Of a stretch of DNA of 64,000 nucleotides, positions 46,325 through 57,423 are shown one piece after another (position 1 is the first letter of the stretch; every line of letters begins with the position of its first letter). The position numbers and the translations under genes are program-made. This stretch comes from Corynebacterium sp. (GTDB lineage Bacteria; Actinomycetota; Actinomycetes; Mycobacteriales; Mycobacteriaceae): the NCBI RefSeq assembly GCF_030532195.1, contig NZ_JAUNLP010000001.1, positions 62,001 through 126,000 on the forward strand. The letters run 5' to 3'. The notes under the pieces are model-generated. The model saw only the letters and a program-made list of their open reading frames with translations, made no database searches and was not told where the DNA came from.

Positions 46325-47773
46325 CTAGGAGATCTTGCCCAGGCGGGACTCCCCTGCAACGTAACGCTTACCGCGGTACTCCGGGTGCATCAGGTTCTCA
46401 GTGCTGAGGACGCGGTCGAGTTCCTCTTCGTCCATCAGACCACGCTCGAGCACAATGTCGCGTACCGAGCGACCCGTGCGAGCAGCTTCCTTGCCCACCA
46501 TGTCGCCCTCGTAGTGGCCAATGACCGGGTTGAGGTAGGTGACAATACCGATCGAGTTTTCCACGTATTCGCGGCAGACATCGGCGTTTGCGGTGATGTC
46601 CTTGATGCACTTGTCCAGCAGCGTGTCAGTGGCGCTGCGCAGCAGACTGATCGACTCAAACAGGCAGGCTGCGATAACTGGCTCCATGACGTTGAGCTGC
46701 AGCTGGCCGGCCTCGGCGGCCCAGGTCAGGGTCACGTCGTTGCCGAAAACCTTGAAGCAGGCCTGGTTGGCAACCTCCGGGATAACCGGGTTGACCTTTG
46801 CCGGCATGATGGAAGAGCCAGCGGCGCGCTCAGGCAGGTTGATTTCATTGAGGCCAGCGCGCGGGCCGGAAGCCAGCAGGCGCAGGTCATTGCACATCTT
46901 GGAAATCTTCATCGCAGCGCGCTTCAGGCATGCATGCACGCTGACGTAGGCGCCGGTGTCACTCGTGGCTTCAATCAGATCCTTAGCGGAGGTGACATTG
47001 AATCCGCTGACCTCGCGCAGCGCTTGGGTGACAGCCTCGCGGTAGCCCGCCGGGGCGTTGACACCAGTACCAATAGCGGTTGCGCCGAGGTTGATCTGCA
47101 GCAGGCGTGCCGACGCGGTTGCGATGGACTCCTGCTCTTCCTCGAGGTTGTGGGCAAATGCGTGGAAGACCTGTCCCAAGGTCATAGGAACGGCATCCTG
47201 CAGCTGAGTGCGGCCCATGGTGATGACGTCGTTGAATTCATCGCCCTTGGCATGCAGCGCCTCAACCAGTGCATCGAAGTGCTTCTGCAGGTTGAGCAGT
47301 GACATGTGGACTGCCAGGCGGAAGCCGGTTGGGTATGCGTCATTGGTTGACTGGCACTGGTTGACATCATCATTCGGGTGAATGACATCGTAGCGGCCTT
47401 TTTCCAGGCCCAACAGCTCAAGCGCCAGATTGGCAATGACCTCGTTGGTGTTCATGTTGACGCTGGTGCCGGCACCACCCTGGAAAACGTCAATCGGGAA
47501 CTGATCCATGCAGCGGCCCTTTTCCAGGATCTCATCACAGGCGGCAACAATGGTTTCTGCAACATCGCTGGGCAGCGTGTGGACGCGCTGGTTGGCAATA
47601 GCTGTGGCCTTCTTGACCATTACCATGCCACGGATGAACTCCGGCACATCGTTGATGGTCTTGCCGGAGATTTGGTAGTTGTCCATGGCGCGCATGGTGT
47701 GGATGCCATAGTAAGCCTCTGCTGGAACCTCCATGGAGCCAAGCAGGTCAACCTCAGTGCGAGTAGCAGACAT
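46325..47773 (-). CDS. aspA: Aspartate ammonia-lyase
   Basis: The 482-residue fumarase/aspartase superfamily enzyme has the signature [15 protein letters not shown] in the active-site loop, plus [16 protein letters not shown] and [15 protein letters not shown]. It converts aspartate to fumarate and ammonia. The N-terminus [12 protein letters not shown] at 47773 matches the family and has AAGGG upstream. It is followed by the Dcu-type carrier. A 20-bp perfect palindrome about 170 bp upstream may be its operator. Confidence 0.95.
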   Translation of the reverse strand: MSATRTEVDLLGSMEVPAEAYYGIHTMRAMDNYQISGKTINDVPEFIRGMVMVKKATAIANQRVHTLPSDVAETIVAACDEILEKGRCMDQFPIDVFQGGAGTSVNMNTNEVIANLALELLGLEKGRYDVIHPNDDVNQCQSTNDAYPTGFRLAVHMSLLNLQKHFDALVEALHAKGDEFNDVITMGRTQLQDAVPMTLGQVFHAFAHNLEEEQESIATASARLLQINLGATAIGTGVNAPAGYREAVTQALREVSGFNVTSAKDLIEATSDTGAYVSVHACLKRAAMKISKMCNDLRLLASGPRAGLNEINLPERAAGSSIMPAKVNPVIPEVANQACFKVFGNDVTLTWAAEAGQLQLNVMEPVIAACLFESISLLRSATDTLLDKCIKDITANADVCREYVENSIGIVTYLNPVIGHYEGDMVGKEAARTGRSVRDIVLERGLMDEEELDRVLSTENLMHPEYRGKRYVAGESRLGKIS

Positions 47774-47943
47774 GTGGAATGTATTCCCTTCTGTTGTCAG
47801 TGACCTTGTGAGCCACCGTCGACGGCGGTGCATGGGTCACACCGCCCCAAGCTACAGCGCAGACGTATTTGCCGCAGATCTCAACGTAGATGGGATATAC
47901 ACAATTCGGCTAACGCCGTGCGCCTTTCCGTCGCCCATACTAC

Positions 47944-47963
47944 TACCTACGGAGACGTAGGTA
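47944..47963. promoter_or_regulatory. Perfect 20-bp palindrome, candidate operator upstream of aspA
   Basis: TACCTACG-GAGA-CGTAGGTA has perfect 8-bp arms and a 4-base centre. It is about 171-190 bp before the aspA start, and no U-tract follows on the side facing away from hisG. It looks more like a dimeric regulator site than a terminator. Confidence 0.45.
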
Positions 47964-48012
47964 AAAGTGGGTGTCCCCCCGACGGCAATCGCTGACTAGG
48001 CGTTTTATACAA

Positions 48013-48067
48013 CAAAAAAGTGGATTACCTCACATACGGCTACAGGGCCGAAATGACGTAATCCACT
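48013..48067 (-). terminator. Intrinsic terminator of hisG
   Basis: On the minus strand, AGTGGATTAC and GTAATCCACT (48067-48058 and 48028-48019) form a 10-bp stem with an inner CGGC/GCCG stem. It is followed by TTTTTTG. It starts 32 bp past the hisG stop. Confidence 0.88.
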
Positions 48068-48098
48068 CTCAACAAGTGGCTGCGGAAATTCGCGGAAA

Positions 48099-48944
48099 TC
48101 AAATACGCGCGATACGGATGTCGGATGCCAAAATTGCCTCCGCACCAATCTTTGCCAGCGCATCCATCAGCGGGTTGGCATCCACCTTCGGAACCAGGGC
48201 GCGCACGGCAACCCAATCCTCGTGAGCCAGCGGCGACACCGTCGGGCCCGACAGACCCGGAGTCAGCTTGGTGGCCTCATCCAGCTTGGAAGAACGGATG
48301 TTGTAATCGAGCATGAGGTAGGTCTTAGCGTGCAGGATGCCCGTCATGCGGTGCAGGAAGACTTCCTGCTCGTCGGTGACTTCAACTCCCTTGCGGCCGA
48401 CGACGACAGCCTCCGAGCTCACCAGTACCTCGCCGAACGGCTTAAGGCCCTGCTTGCGCAGCGTGCGGCCGGTGGAGACGACGTCGGCAATGACATCGGC
48501 AACACCCAGGCGAATGGAAATCTCCACCGCGCCATCCAGACGGATAACCGTGGCCTCGATGCCGCGCGCCTTTAAGTCCTCGCGCACCAGGTTCGGGTAC
48601 GAGGTAGCAATGCGCTTGCCCTGAAGCTGCTCAATAGTCCATTCCTCATCAGCCGGAGCGGCATAGCGGAACGTCGACGCACCGAACCCCAGCTGCAACA
48701 CCTCATCGACAGGTGCCAATGAGTCAGCGGCCAGGTCACGGCCGGTGATGCCTAGGTCCAAATGGCCATTGCCGACGTAAATCGGAATGTCCTTCGGGCG
48801 AAGGAAGAAAAACTCAATGTCATTGGCTTCGTCGCGGATGGTCAGACGCTTGGAGTCGCCTCGACCGGGGTAACCCGCCTCTTGGAGGATTTCGACTGCC
48901 GCTTCAGACAGCGATCCTTTGTTGGGCACGGCAATGCGCAGCAT
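48099..48944 (-). CDS. hisG: ATP phosphoribosyltransferase (long form)
   Basis: The 281-residue HisG has [20 protein letters not shown], then [20 protein letters not shown] with the PRPP-site region [22 protein letters not shown]-terminal ACT-like regulatory domain ([20 protein letters not shown]) binds histidine. It catalyses the first, feedback-inhibited step of histidine synthesis. GGAG lies ten bases before the ATG, and hisE is 14 bp upstream. Confidence 0.96.
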   Translation of the reverse strand: MLRIAVPNKGSLSEAAVEILQEAGYPGRGDSKRLTIRDEANDIEFFFLRPKDIPIYVGNGHLDLGITGRDLAADSLAPVDEVLQLGFGASTFRYAAPADEEWTIEQLQGKRIATSYPNLVREDLKARGIEATVIRLDGAVEISIRLGVADVIADVVSTGRTLRKQGLKPFGEVLVSSEAVVVGRKGVEVTDEQEVFLHRMTGILHAKTYLMLDYNIRSSKLDEATKLTPGLSGPTVSPLAHEDWVAVRALVPKVDANPLMDALAKIGAEAILASDIRIARI

Positions 48945-48958
48945 GGTGTTGTTATCTC

Positions 48959-49222
48959 CTACAGGTACTTGTAAACATCCTCGGGGCTCAGCCCGCGGCC
49001 AATCATGACCACCTGCAGCCAGTACATCAGCTGCGAAATCTCCTCTGCGAGGGCTTCGTCAGACTCGTGCTCGGCTGCCAGCCAGACCTCACCGGCCTCT
49101 TCGACAATTTTCTTGCCCTGGAAGTGCACGCCAGCATCCAGTGCCTTCACAGTGCCCGAGCCTTCGGGGCGGGTCTGTGACTTTTCCTTCAGCTCTGCAT
49201 ACAGTTCATCAAAGTTCTTCAC
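48959..49222 (-). CDS. hisE: Phosphoribosyl-ATP pyrophosphohydrolase
   Basis: The 87-residue enzyme has the MazG-like helical core [20 protein letters not shown] (metal-binding EExxE pattern) and [19 protein letters not shown]. It hydrolyses PR-ATP to PR-AMP, the second histidine step. The start is a GTG at 49222; the longer frame to 49564 is an artefact. It overlaps the end of the HAD gene by 14 bp, and hisG follows, so the three are probably one transcript. Confidence 0.94.
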   Translation of the reverse strand: MKNFDELYAELKEKSQTRPEGSGTVKALDAGVHFQGKKIVEEAGEVWLAAEHESDEALAEEISQLMYWLQVVMIGRGLSPEDVYKYL

Positions 49223-49928
49223 TCGGTCTATTGTTCCATGTTGCTTCTTCGCCGGCGAAAGCAGCCCGCAATAAGCCCAAATTCGCGGTATCGAAGTTGC
49301 CTGAAATAAACCGAGCCGGGGGTACCAAGCGGGATACCTCATCTGCGGGAACATGCACTTCCGGCATTGGATTCCAAATTGTTGTGCAGCCTGCGGACAG
49401 CGCCGCGCGTACCCCCGTTGGAGAGTCTTCGATGGCAAGGCAGTCCTCAGGTGCCACACCGGCCAGCTCCGCACCACGCAAGTACGGGTCGGGTTCTGGC
49501 TTGCCGCGCTCGACCTCGTCACTGCACACCGTGGAGGCGAAGTGATGCTCCCCCATCGCCGCAATGCAGGGAGCTGCTACGTGACGACGAGTATTGGTTA
49601 CCAACACCACCGGAATACCGGCATCTTTGGTCTCTGCCAGAATCTCAGGCACGCCGGGACGCCACTGCACCCCATGAGCCTCGACAAGTTCTGTAAAGCG
49701 GCTTTCGAGAAAATTGGATGCTGAGGCGAAGAGATCGTCGTCAAGCGTGCGCCCAGCATGCGCCGCGCAGATTGACAGCGTGTTCCACAGCGTATTGCCG
49801 ACGCATTGCGCGCGCAGCTGCGGGGTGAGGCGACGGCCGACGAATTCGGAGACGTCGTACGTGGCGATCTCCCACAGTGGTTCGGTGTTGATCAGGCTGC
49901 CGTCCATGTCCCACAAAATTGCTTTCAC
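49209..49928 (-). CDS. HAD-superfamily phosphatase (beta-phosphoglucomutase/phosphatase-like)
   Basis: The 239-residue HAD protein has the nucleophile motif [13 protein letters not shown] (residues 5-17) and motif [11 protein letters not shown]. Lysine appears in [12 protein letters not shown], with the acidic motif [16 protein letters not shown]. An alpha-helical cap lies between motifs I and II. Substrate unknown; histidinol-phosphatase function is not implied by its position upstream of hisE, although that idea is worth noting. The start is GTG 49928. Confidence 0.88.
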   Translation of the reverse strand: MKAILWDMDGSLINTEPLWEIATYDVSEFVGRRLTPQLRAQCVGNTLWNTLSICAAHAGRTLDDDLFASASNFLESRFTELVEAHGVQWRPGVPEILAETKDAGIPVVLVTNTRRHVAAPCIAAMGEHHFASTVCSDEVERGKPEPDPYLRGAELAGVAPEDCLAIEDSPTGVRAALSAGCTTIWNPMPEVHVPADEVSRLVPPARFISGNFDTANLGLLRAAFAGEEATWNNRPSEEL

Positions 49929-50071
49929 AACTTGTGACTATGCCAGGTGATGATCTTTTTAGCGATTATCCCGGCGAAAGGCTGTGTGAAGGCACTAGAG
50001 TTTTCGTTAAGAAAAGTAACCTATCTGCAATGTGATCAGCGATGCGCTTGCCGAAAGAAAGGACGCCCCAC

Positions 50072-50953
50072 ATGACTGACACCACGCCCGAAGCGCTTGC
50101 CCACGCCGTCGACAACCCCGAGGCGTACTTCATTCCGCTCGGCACCATTGTCGAGCGCGAACTGAGCTACGAGCGCTTCCTACCAACCAACTTCACCCAC
50201 GGCGCGTGGGGTCCATTCCAGCACGGTGCTCCCCCATCTGCCCTGCTCACGCGCATGCTGGAGCGGCGCCGTCTGGAAAATAAAGGCATGCGTATCACAC
50301 GCATAGCCGTCGATCTGCTCTCGGCCGTGCCGTACACCGAGCTCCGCGCGCGGTCGTGGGTATCGCGCCCGGGACGGCAGATCGCCAAGGTAGAAGCGGA
50401 ATTGCTTGCCGACGTCAAGGGTGCCTGGCGCCCCGTTGCCAGCGCGTCAGCCTGGATGATGGCCACGGCTGATACTCGTGATGTAGAACGGGCCTTTGAT
50501 AAGTCGGTGCCTGGCCCTGCGGAAAGCCACGCGGAGAATATTCCACTGACCGATGACTGGTCCGGTGGATATATCGATTCCATCGAAGCGCGAGCTGTGG
50601 AGGCCGGTGACCCCGCGGGCACGAAGATTCACTGGGTGCGCGCCCCACACCCGATTGTCATGGGTGAAGAGCCGACGGCTGTGGAGCGAGTTATGCAGGT
50701 AGCCGATACAGCCAATGGCATCGGAGCAACTCTGAATCCACATCAGTGGGCCTTTATGAATACCGATTTGGTGGTCCACCTGCACCGACTGCCGCAGCTA
50801 GACCTCGCCGAGGACGACGGTGGTTGGGTCGGCATTTCCGCCCGCGGCTCCATCGGCCCTGACGGCATCGGTATGACCGCAGGTGAGCTCTATGATGCCC
50901 AAGGCCCCATCGGCCGCAGTATGCAGACACTGCTGGTGCGGCCGCAGGGCTAA
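50072..50953 (+). CDS. Acyl-CoA thioesterase-like protein (double hotdog)
   Basis: The 293-residue protein resembles TesB-type or 4HBT_3 thioesterases. The first hotdog has GAWGPFQHGAPPSALLTRML and RAWVSRPGR-like RSWVSRPGRQIAKVEAEL. The second has PHQWAFMNTDLVVHLHR, GWVGISARGSIGPDGIGMTA and GELYDAQGPIGRSMQTLLV. It probably cleaves acyl-CoA in the cytosol; the chain length is unknown. AAAGGA precedes the ATG. It is convergent with metH. Confidence 0.82.
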   Translation: MTDTTPEALAHAVDNPEAYFIPLGTIVERELSYERFLPTNFTHGAWGPFQHGAPPSALLTRMLERRRLENKGMRITRIAVDLLSAVPYTELRARSWVSRPGRQIAKVEAELLADVKGAWRPVASASAWMMATADTRDVERAFDKSVPGPAESHAENIPLTDDWSGGYIDSIEARAVEAGDPAGTKIHWVRAPHPIVMGEEPTAVERVMQVADTANGIGATLNPHQWAFMNTDLVVHLHRLPQLDLAEDDGGWVGISARGSIGPDGIGMTAGELYDAQGPIGRSMQTLLVRPQG

Positions 50954-50988
50954 GGCGCAACTAACCGTTCGCCACTACACGTGCGCGA

Positions 50989-53900
50989 TTAAACGTTGAA
51001 GTACTTCGCCTCTGGGTGATAGAGCACAAACGCGTCGGTGGACTGCTCTGGGTGCAGCTGCAGCTCCTCGGAGAGCTCCACACCGATACGCTCTGGCTCC
51101 AGCAGCTTGATCATGCCCTCGCGGAAGGTCAAATCCGGGCAGGAACCGTAGCCGAAGGAGTAACGAGCACCGCGATACTTCAGATCGAAGAAGTCCGTGG
51201 TGTTGTCGGAGTCCTCCGCGCCAACACTCGTGCCATCGGAAAATGCCAGCTCCGAGCGGATGCGCTGGTGCCAGAATTCAGCCAGCGCCTCGGTTAGCTG
51301 CACGCCAATGCCATGGACCTCCAGGTAGTCGCGGTACTCGTTTTTCGCGTAGATGTCGTTGGCGAAGTCCGCAATCGGCTGTCCCATTGTGACCAGCTGG
51401 AATGGCATGACGTCAGTTTGCCCCTTGGCAATGGCATCCTCGCGCGAGCGAATGAAGTCCGCAATACACAGGAAGCGACCGCGCTGCTGACGCGGGAACG
51501 TCCAGGACACCACAGGTTCTGCCGTCGGATCTGGCTGCTCGCCCTCTGCCGGCAGCGGCAGGATGTGCACGGTATCGCCTTCGGATACCGCTGGGAAGTA
51601 GCCGTAGACAACCGCTGCGTGCTGCAGGATGTTCTCCGCACGCAGACGCTGCAGCCATGCCCGCAGGCGCGGGCGGCCTTCGGTTTCCACCAGCTCTTCG
51701 TAGCTCGGCCCCTCGTCACCACGGGTACTGCGTAGACCCCACTGCCCCATGAACAGCGCACGCTCATCCAGGGTGGTCAGGTAGTCATCCACCGACAGGC
51801 CCTTGACAATGCGCGTTCCCCAGAACGGCGGCGTGGCCACCGGCACATCGGCCGCGACATCGGAGCGCTCCGGTACCTCAGGTGCCTCAGCCGCAGCCTT
51901 GGCGGCGCGCTCAGCGGCAATGCGCTTGGAACGAGCGCGACGAGCACGGCGTGCTTCCTTCTTCTCGCGGGCAGCGATGGCCTCCGGCGAGTCCTTGTCA
52001 GGGCCAAGGCCCTTCTTTTCAGCCATGAGCTCATCCATGACTCGCAGACCCTCGAAGGCATCCTTGCCGTAGTAGACATCGCCTTCATAGAGCTCGGCCA
52101 AGTCGTCCTCCACATACGGACGAGTCAGGGCTGCGCCGCCGAGGAGCACTGGGAAGCGGTTGGCCTCACCCGCGGAGTTAATCTCCAGCAGGTTATCCTT
52201 CATCACCACAGTGGACTTCACCAACAGGCCCGACATACCGATGGCATCGACATCGAGCTCCTTGGCCGCCGACAAAATGGTGGAAATCGGCTGCTTGATG
52301 CCCAGATTGTGCACGGTATAGCCGTTGTTGGACAGGATAATTTCCACCAAGTTCTTACCGATGTCATGGACATCGCCCTTGACCGTCGCCAGCACAATGG
52401 AGCCCTTGGAACCGGACGCGTCTTCGGCATCCATGAACCCCTCTAGGTAGCTCACGGCCACCTTCATAGTCTCGGCGGACTGAAGCACGAACGGCAGCTG
52501 CATCTGACCGGAACCGAACAGGTCGCCGACGGTCTGCATGCCGCGCAGAAGGTCCTCGTTGACAATTGCCAGCGGCTCCTTCTCCTTCATCGCCTCATCC
52601 AAATCGGCTTCGATGCCATTTCGCTCGCCGTCGATAATGCGCTGCGCCAAGCGGTCAAACAGCGGCATGGCAGCGAGCTTTTCCGCGCGGGCATCCTTCG
52701 CGTCGGCCGCCGAGACGCCCTCGAAGAGCTCCATGAAGACCTGCAGTGGGTCGTAGGCTCCGTCGGGATGGTCCGCTTCGCGACGGCGGTCGTAGACCAT
52801 GTCGAGAGCGACTTCCCGCTGGCGATCATCGATCTTGTTCATGGGCAAGATCTTGGAGCTGTGTGCAATGGCAGAGTCCAAGCCGGCCTCGATGCACTCA
52901 TTGAGGAACACTGAGTTGAGAACCTGGCGAGCAGCCGGGTTCAGACCGAAGGAAATATTGGACAGGCCGAGCGTGGTGTGCACGTTCGGGTGACGTCGCT
53001 TGATTTCGCGGATGGCATTGATAGTTTCGATGCCATCGCGGCGAGTTTCCTCCTGGCCCGTGGAGATTGGGAATGTCAGACAGTCGACAATAATGTCCTG
53101 CTCACGCAATCCCCAGGTACCGGTGATATCGGCGATGAGTCGCTCGGCGACCTCAATCTTGCGCTCAGCAGTACGAGCCTGGCCCTCTTCATCAATGGTC
53201 AGCGCCACCACGGCGGCACCGTGTTCGACCACCAGCCGCATAATGCGCTGGTAACGCGAGTCCGGACCAGTACCGTCTTCAAAGTTCACCGAGTTGACCG
53301 CACAACGACCACCGAGGTGCTCCAGGCCGGTCTGCAGCACACCCGGCTCAGTGGAGTCGAGCATGACCGGTAGCGTGACCGAGGTGGCGATCTGCGAGGC
53401 GAGCTTGGCCATGTCATCGCGGCCATCGCGGCCAACGTAGTCGACACACAGGTCAATCATGTGCGCACCATCGGTGACCTGACCGCGAGCGGTGTCGAGG
53501 CATTTCTCCCAGTCGCCTGCCAGCATGGCTTCGCGGAATGCCTTGGAGCCATTGGCATTGGTGCGCTCACCGATCATGGTGATGCCGGTGGTCTGCGTCA
53601 GCGGAGTTGCCGAGTACAGTGACGAGACTTCATCAATCGGCGCCACGGAAGGATCCGTCGAGGGGCGCTCAGCCCTAACTGCAGGGCCGCGATCTGCGTA
53701 TTCGCCCGCACCAACAATGGCGTCGCGGACAGCGGAAATATGCTCTGGTGTGGTACCACAGCAGCCGCCGACCATCGACAGGCCGAACTCCTCAACGAAG
53801 CCACGCAGTGCGCTGGCCAAATCCTGCGGAGTCAGTGGGTAGGACGCGCCGTCCTTACCGAGCACCGGCAGCCCGGCATTCGGCATAACGGATACCGGAA

Positions 53901-54648
53901 TAGACGCCGTCGTGGACAAGTAGCGAAGGTGCTCACTCATCTCGTCCGGGCCGGTCGCGCAGTTCAGACCAATCATGTCGATACCCAGCGGCTGCAGCGC
54001 TGCCAGAGCTGCGCCAATCTCCGAGCCCATAAGCATCGTGCCGGTGGTCTCCACCGTCACATGAACCACAATCGGGATGGTCTTGTCCGCCTGGCGCATG
54101 GCGGCCTTGACACCATTGACTGCTGCCTTGACCTGCAGCAAGTCCTGACAGGTCTCGATCAAAAACGCATCAGCGCCACCGGAGAGCATGCCGAGTCCTG
54201 CCTCGGTATATGCGTCGCGAAGCTGAGCGTACGGCGCGTGCCCCAATGACGGCAGCTTCGTGCCCGGCCCCAGTGAGCCAAGGACAAAACGGCGCATTCC
54301 TTCGCGCCCAGGACCCATTTCATCGGCGACCTTGCGCGCGATGGCGGTGCCCTTGTGGGCTAGCTCCTGGATGCGGTCTTCGATGTCGTAGTCGGCGAGG
54401 TTTGGGAAGTTACAGCCGAAGGTGTTGGTTTCCACCAGGTCGGCACCGGCTTCGAAATAACGGCGGTGAATCGTCTCGACGATATCGGGGCGAGTGTCAT
54501 TGAGAATCTCATTACAGCCCTCGTAGCCGAGGAAGTCCGCGTCAACATCCAGGTCAAATGACTGCAGCTGCGTACCCATGGCGCCGTCGCCAATGAGAAC
54601 GTGGCTGCGCAGTGCGGTAAGGAACTCGGAAGAGTGGCGTTCAGTCAT
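50989..54648 (-). CDS. metH: Cobalamin-dependent methionine synthase
   Basis: The 1,219-residue protein has the four MetH modules. The homocysteine-binding barrel has zinc ligands in GLNCATGP and GGCCGTTPEH. The folate barrel (GERTNANGSKAFREAMLAGD) and the B12 module (DVHDIGKNLVEIILSNNGY, with the cobalt-ligand His) follow. A C-terminal activation domain completes it. A charged basic insert (AREKKEARRARRARSKR) separates modules 3 and 4. It methylates homocysteine from methyl-THF. No riboswitch is present in its 62-bp leader, but its SD region sits in the imperfect TAGAC/GTCTA repeat at 54652-54667. Confidence 0.96.
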   Translation of the reverse strand: MTERHSSEFLTALRSHVLIGDGAMGTQLQSFDLDVDADFLGYEGCNEILNDTRPDIVETIHRRYFEAGADLVETNTFGCNFPNLADYDIEDRIQELAHKGTAIARKVADEMGPGREGMRRFVLGSLGPGTKLPSLGHAPYAQLRDAYTEAGLGMLSGGADAFLIETCQDLLQVKAAVNGVKAAMRQADKTIPIVVHVTVETTGTMLMGSEIGAALAALQPLGIDMIGLNCATGPDEMSEHLRYLSTTASIPVSVMPNAGLPVLGKDGASYPLTPQDLASALRGFVEEFGLSMVGGCCGTTPEHISAVRDAIVGAGEYADRGPAVRAERPSTDPSVAPIDEVSSLYSATPLTQTTGITMIGERTNANGSKAFREAMLAGDWEKCLDTARGQVTDGAHMIDLCVDYVGRDGRDDMAKLASQIATSVTLPVMLDSTEPGVLQTGLEHLGGRCAVNSVNFEDGTGPDSRYQRIMRLVVEHGAAVVALTIDEEGQARTAERKIEVAERLIADITGTWGLREQDIIVDCLTFPISTGQEETRRDGIETINAIREIKRRHPNVHTTLGLSNISFGLNPAARQVLNSVFLNECIEAGLDSAIAHSSKILPMNKIDDRQREVALDMVYDRRREADHPDGAYDPLQVFMELFEGVSAADAKDARAEKLAAMPLFDRLAQRIIDGERNGIEADLDEAMKEKEPLAIVNEDLLRGMQTVGDLFGSGQMQLPFVLQSAETMKVAVSYLEGFMDAEDASGSKGSIVLATVKGDVHDIGKNLVEIILSNNGYTVHNLGIKQPISTILSAAKELDVDAIGMSGLLVKSTVVMKDNLLEINSAGEANRFPVLLGGAALTRPYVEDDLAELYEGDVYYGKDAFEGLRVMDELMAEKKGLGPDKDSPEAIAAREKKEARRARRARSKRIAAERAAKAAAEAPEVPERSDVAADVPVATPPFWGTRIVKGLSVDDYLTTLDERALFMGQWGLRSTRGDEGPSYEELVETEGRPRLRAWLQRLRAENILQHAAVVYGYFPAVSEGDTVHILPLPAEGEQPDPTAEPVVSWTFPRQQRGRFLCIADFIRSREDAIAKGQTDVMPFQLVTMGQPIADFANDIYAKNEYRDYLEVHGIGVQLTEALAEFWHQRIRSELAFSDGTSVGAEDSDNTTDFFDLKYRGARYSFGYGSCPDLTFREGMIKLLEPERIGVELSEELQLHPEQSTDAFVLYHPEAKYFNV

Positions 54649-54710
54649 AAATAGACACCTTAGTCTACTTTGATTTCTGAACGGGTATTTGGGGCCGGAT
54701 TCCTCCTCGA

Positions 54711-55114
54711 TTACTCCAGGCCAAAGTAATTCTCGGCCTTAACCGCAGGCAAATCTAAGCCTGCGGCCTTTGTCGCCGAATTGATAATCGTGAGAATCTC
54801 GTCGAGTTCATCGTCAAAAATCGAGCCGCCCTGGGCGTGCTCGATCTCCCCGATACGCCGCAGGCACGTCTCAACCGCCGCCTCCGCGGACTCTTCTCGC
54901 TTATCGACGCCCAAGGCAGCCGCCTGATCGATGCTGGCGGCAGCCTCCCGCAGGACGTCTCCGACCTGATCAGCGACCGCCTCATCAAAAAGCGGTTCCC
55001 AGTTTTCGCGGTCCTCTGGCTTCAAGTAGCTGCCGGTGGCGAACATGCGCAAATCGGCCACTAGCTTGTCGATGTTGTCCTTCGTTACTTCGACAGCGGT
55101 TACCTCAGAATTGC

Positions 55115-55118
<4 letters not shown>
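54711..55118 (-). CDS. Conserved small acidic protein, function unknown
   Basis: The 135-residue product is acidic and mostly helical: [57 protein letters not shown] and [20 protein letters not shown]. No motif or family was recognised. Its ATG overlaps the mshC stop in an ATGA, so it is translationally coupled to mshC, and metH starts 62 bp further on. This suggests a housekeeping role, but none can be named. Confidence 0.75.
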
Positions 55119-56455
<1,337 letters not shown>

Positions 56456-56473
56456 TAAAAACTCACTACCTCA

Positions 56474-57355
56474 CTAGACTGCGTTGATCACGCCGAAGCC
56501 GAGCAACGCCATAACGATCAAACCGACGGGGATGCGGTACGCGGCGAACCAGGCAAACGAATGGTGCGCCACAAACTTCAGCAGCCATGCAATTGAGGCA
56601 TAGCCGACGACGAAAGCAATGAGCGTACCGACGGCCAACTGCGCACCAGAGGCGGCCTGACCCGCCGCTGGGTCAAACGCATCGGGCAGCGAAAAAATTC
56701 CAGCCGCGAAAACAGCCGGGATGGCCAACAGGAAGGAAAAGCGCGTGGCGACCTCACGGTCGAGGTTCAAAAACAGACCGGCTGAGACTGTACCGCCCGA
56801 GCGGGAAACACCCGGAATGAGTGCCAAGCACTGCGCCAGACCCATGACGATGGCATCGCGCATAGTTAGCTCTTCGTAGTTGCGCTGGCGGCGACCGAAC
56901 TTCTCAGCGGCGATAAAGACAAAGGAGAACAGCACCAACACGGTGGCGGTGATCCACAAGTTGCGCAGGTTATCGCGGATGAGATCCTTGGCCAGAACAC
57001 CGATGATGGCAATCGGGATGGTGCCGACAATGACCATCCAGCCCATGCGGTAGTGGAAACCGCGGGCTTCCTTATTAAATAGACCCGCGAACCAGCCGGT
57101 GAGAATTTGCCAAATGTCCTTGGCAAAGTACACCAGGACGGCGAACTCGGTGCCGAGCTGAACCACGGCAGTAAAGGAGGCACCGGCATCATGGCCCCAG
57201 AACAACTCTGAGACAATCCGCAAGTGCCCTGAGGAGCTGACAGGCAGAAACTCAGTCAGGCCTTGGACAAGGGACAAGATGATGGTCTGCGCCCAGGTCA
57301 TACCAGTACCGGCAGCATCACTGGCGGCACCGGCAGAGGCGCTTAGTGTCGTCAT
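56474..57355 (-). CDS. uppP: Undecaprenyl-diphosphatase
   Basis: The 293-residue integral membrane protein shows both family motifs: [15 protein letters not shown] and [18 protein letters not shown], with about eight membrane helices. It dephosphorylates undecaprenyl pyrophosphate (decaprenyl in this lineage) for recycling of the peptidoglycan and arabinogalactan carrier. Bacitracin resistance is the classic phenotype. No SD is seen; TATACA 13 bases before the ATG at 57355 suggests a near-leaderless message. GTG 57364 and ATG 57301 are alternative starts. Confidence 0.94.
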   Translation of the reverse strand: MTTLSASAGAASDAAGTGMTWAQTIILSLVQGLTEFLPVSSSGHLRIVSELFWGHDAGASFTAVVQLGTEFAVLVYFAKDIWQILTGWFAGLFNKEARGFHYRMGWMVIVGTIPIAIIGVLAKDLIRDNLRNLWITATVLVLFSFVFIAAEKFGRRQRNYEELTMRDAIVMGLAQCLALIPGVSRSGGTVSAGLFLNLDREVATRFSFLLAIPAVFAAGIFSLPDAFDPAAGQAASGAQLAVGTLIAFVVGYASIAWLLKFVAHHSFAWFAAYRIPVGLIVMALLGFGVINAV

Positions 57356-57423
57356 GGTAGTCACGGGTGTATAGGCTACTCGTCTCGCCCCACTCGTGGG
57401 AGAAGCCCTGGCTGTAGCCTAAA

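Larger units (their letters stand above)
47774..48098. other. 325-bp intergenic region between aspA and hisG
   Basis: No gene was found. It holds the aspA leader and promoter (a TATATC-like box near 47894-47899, weak), the palindrome at 47944-47963, a C6 run near 47975, and the hisG terminator at 48013-48067. Confidence 0.7.

Noticed and set aside
54649..54710. Cobalamin riboswitch upstream of metH
   Set aside because: The gap is only 62 bp and contains none of the B12 riboswitch core segments.
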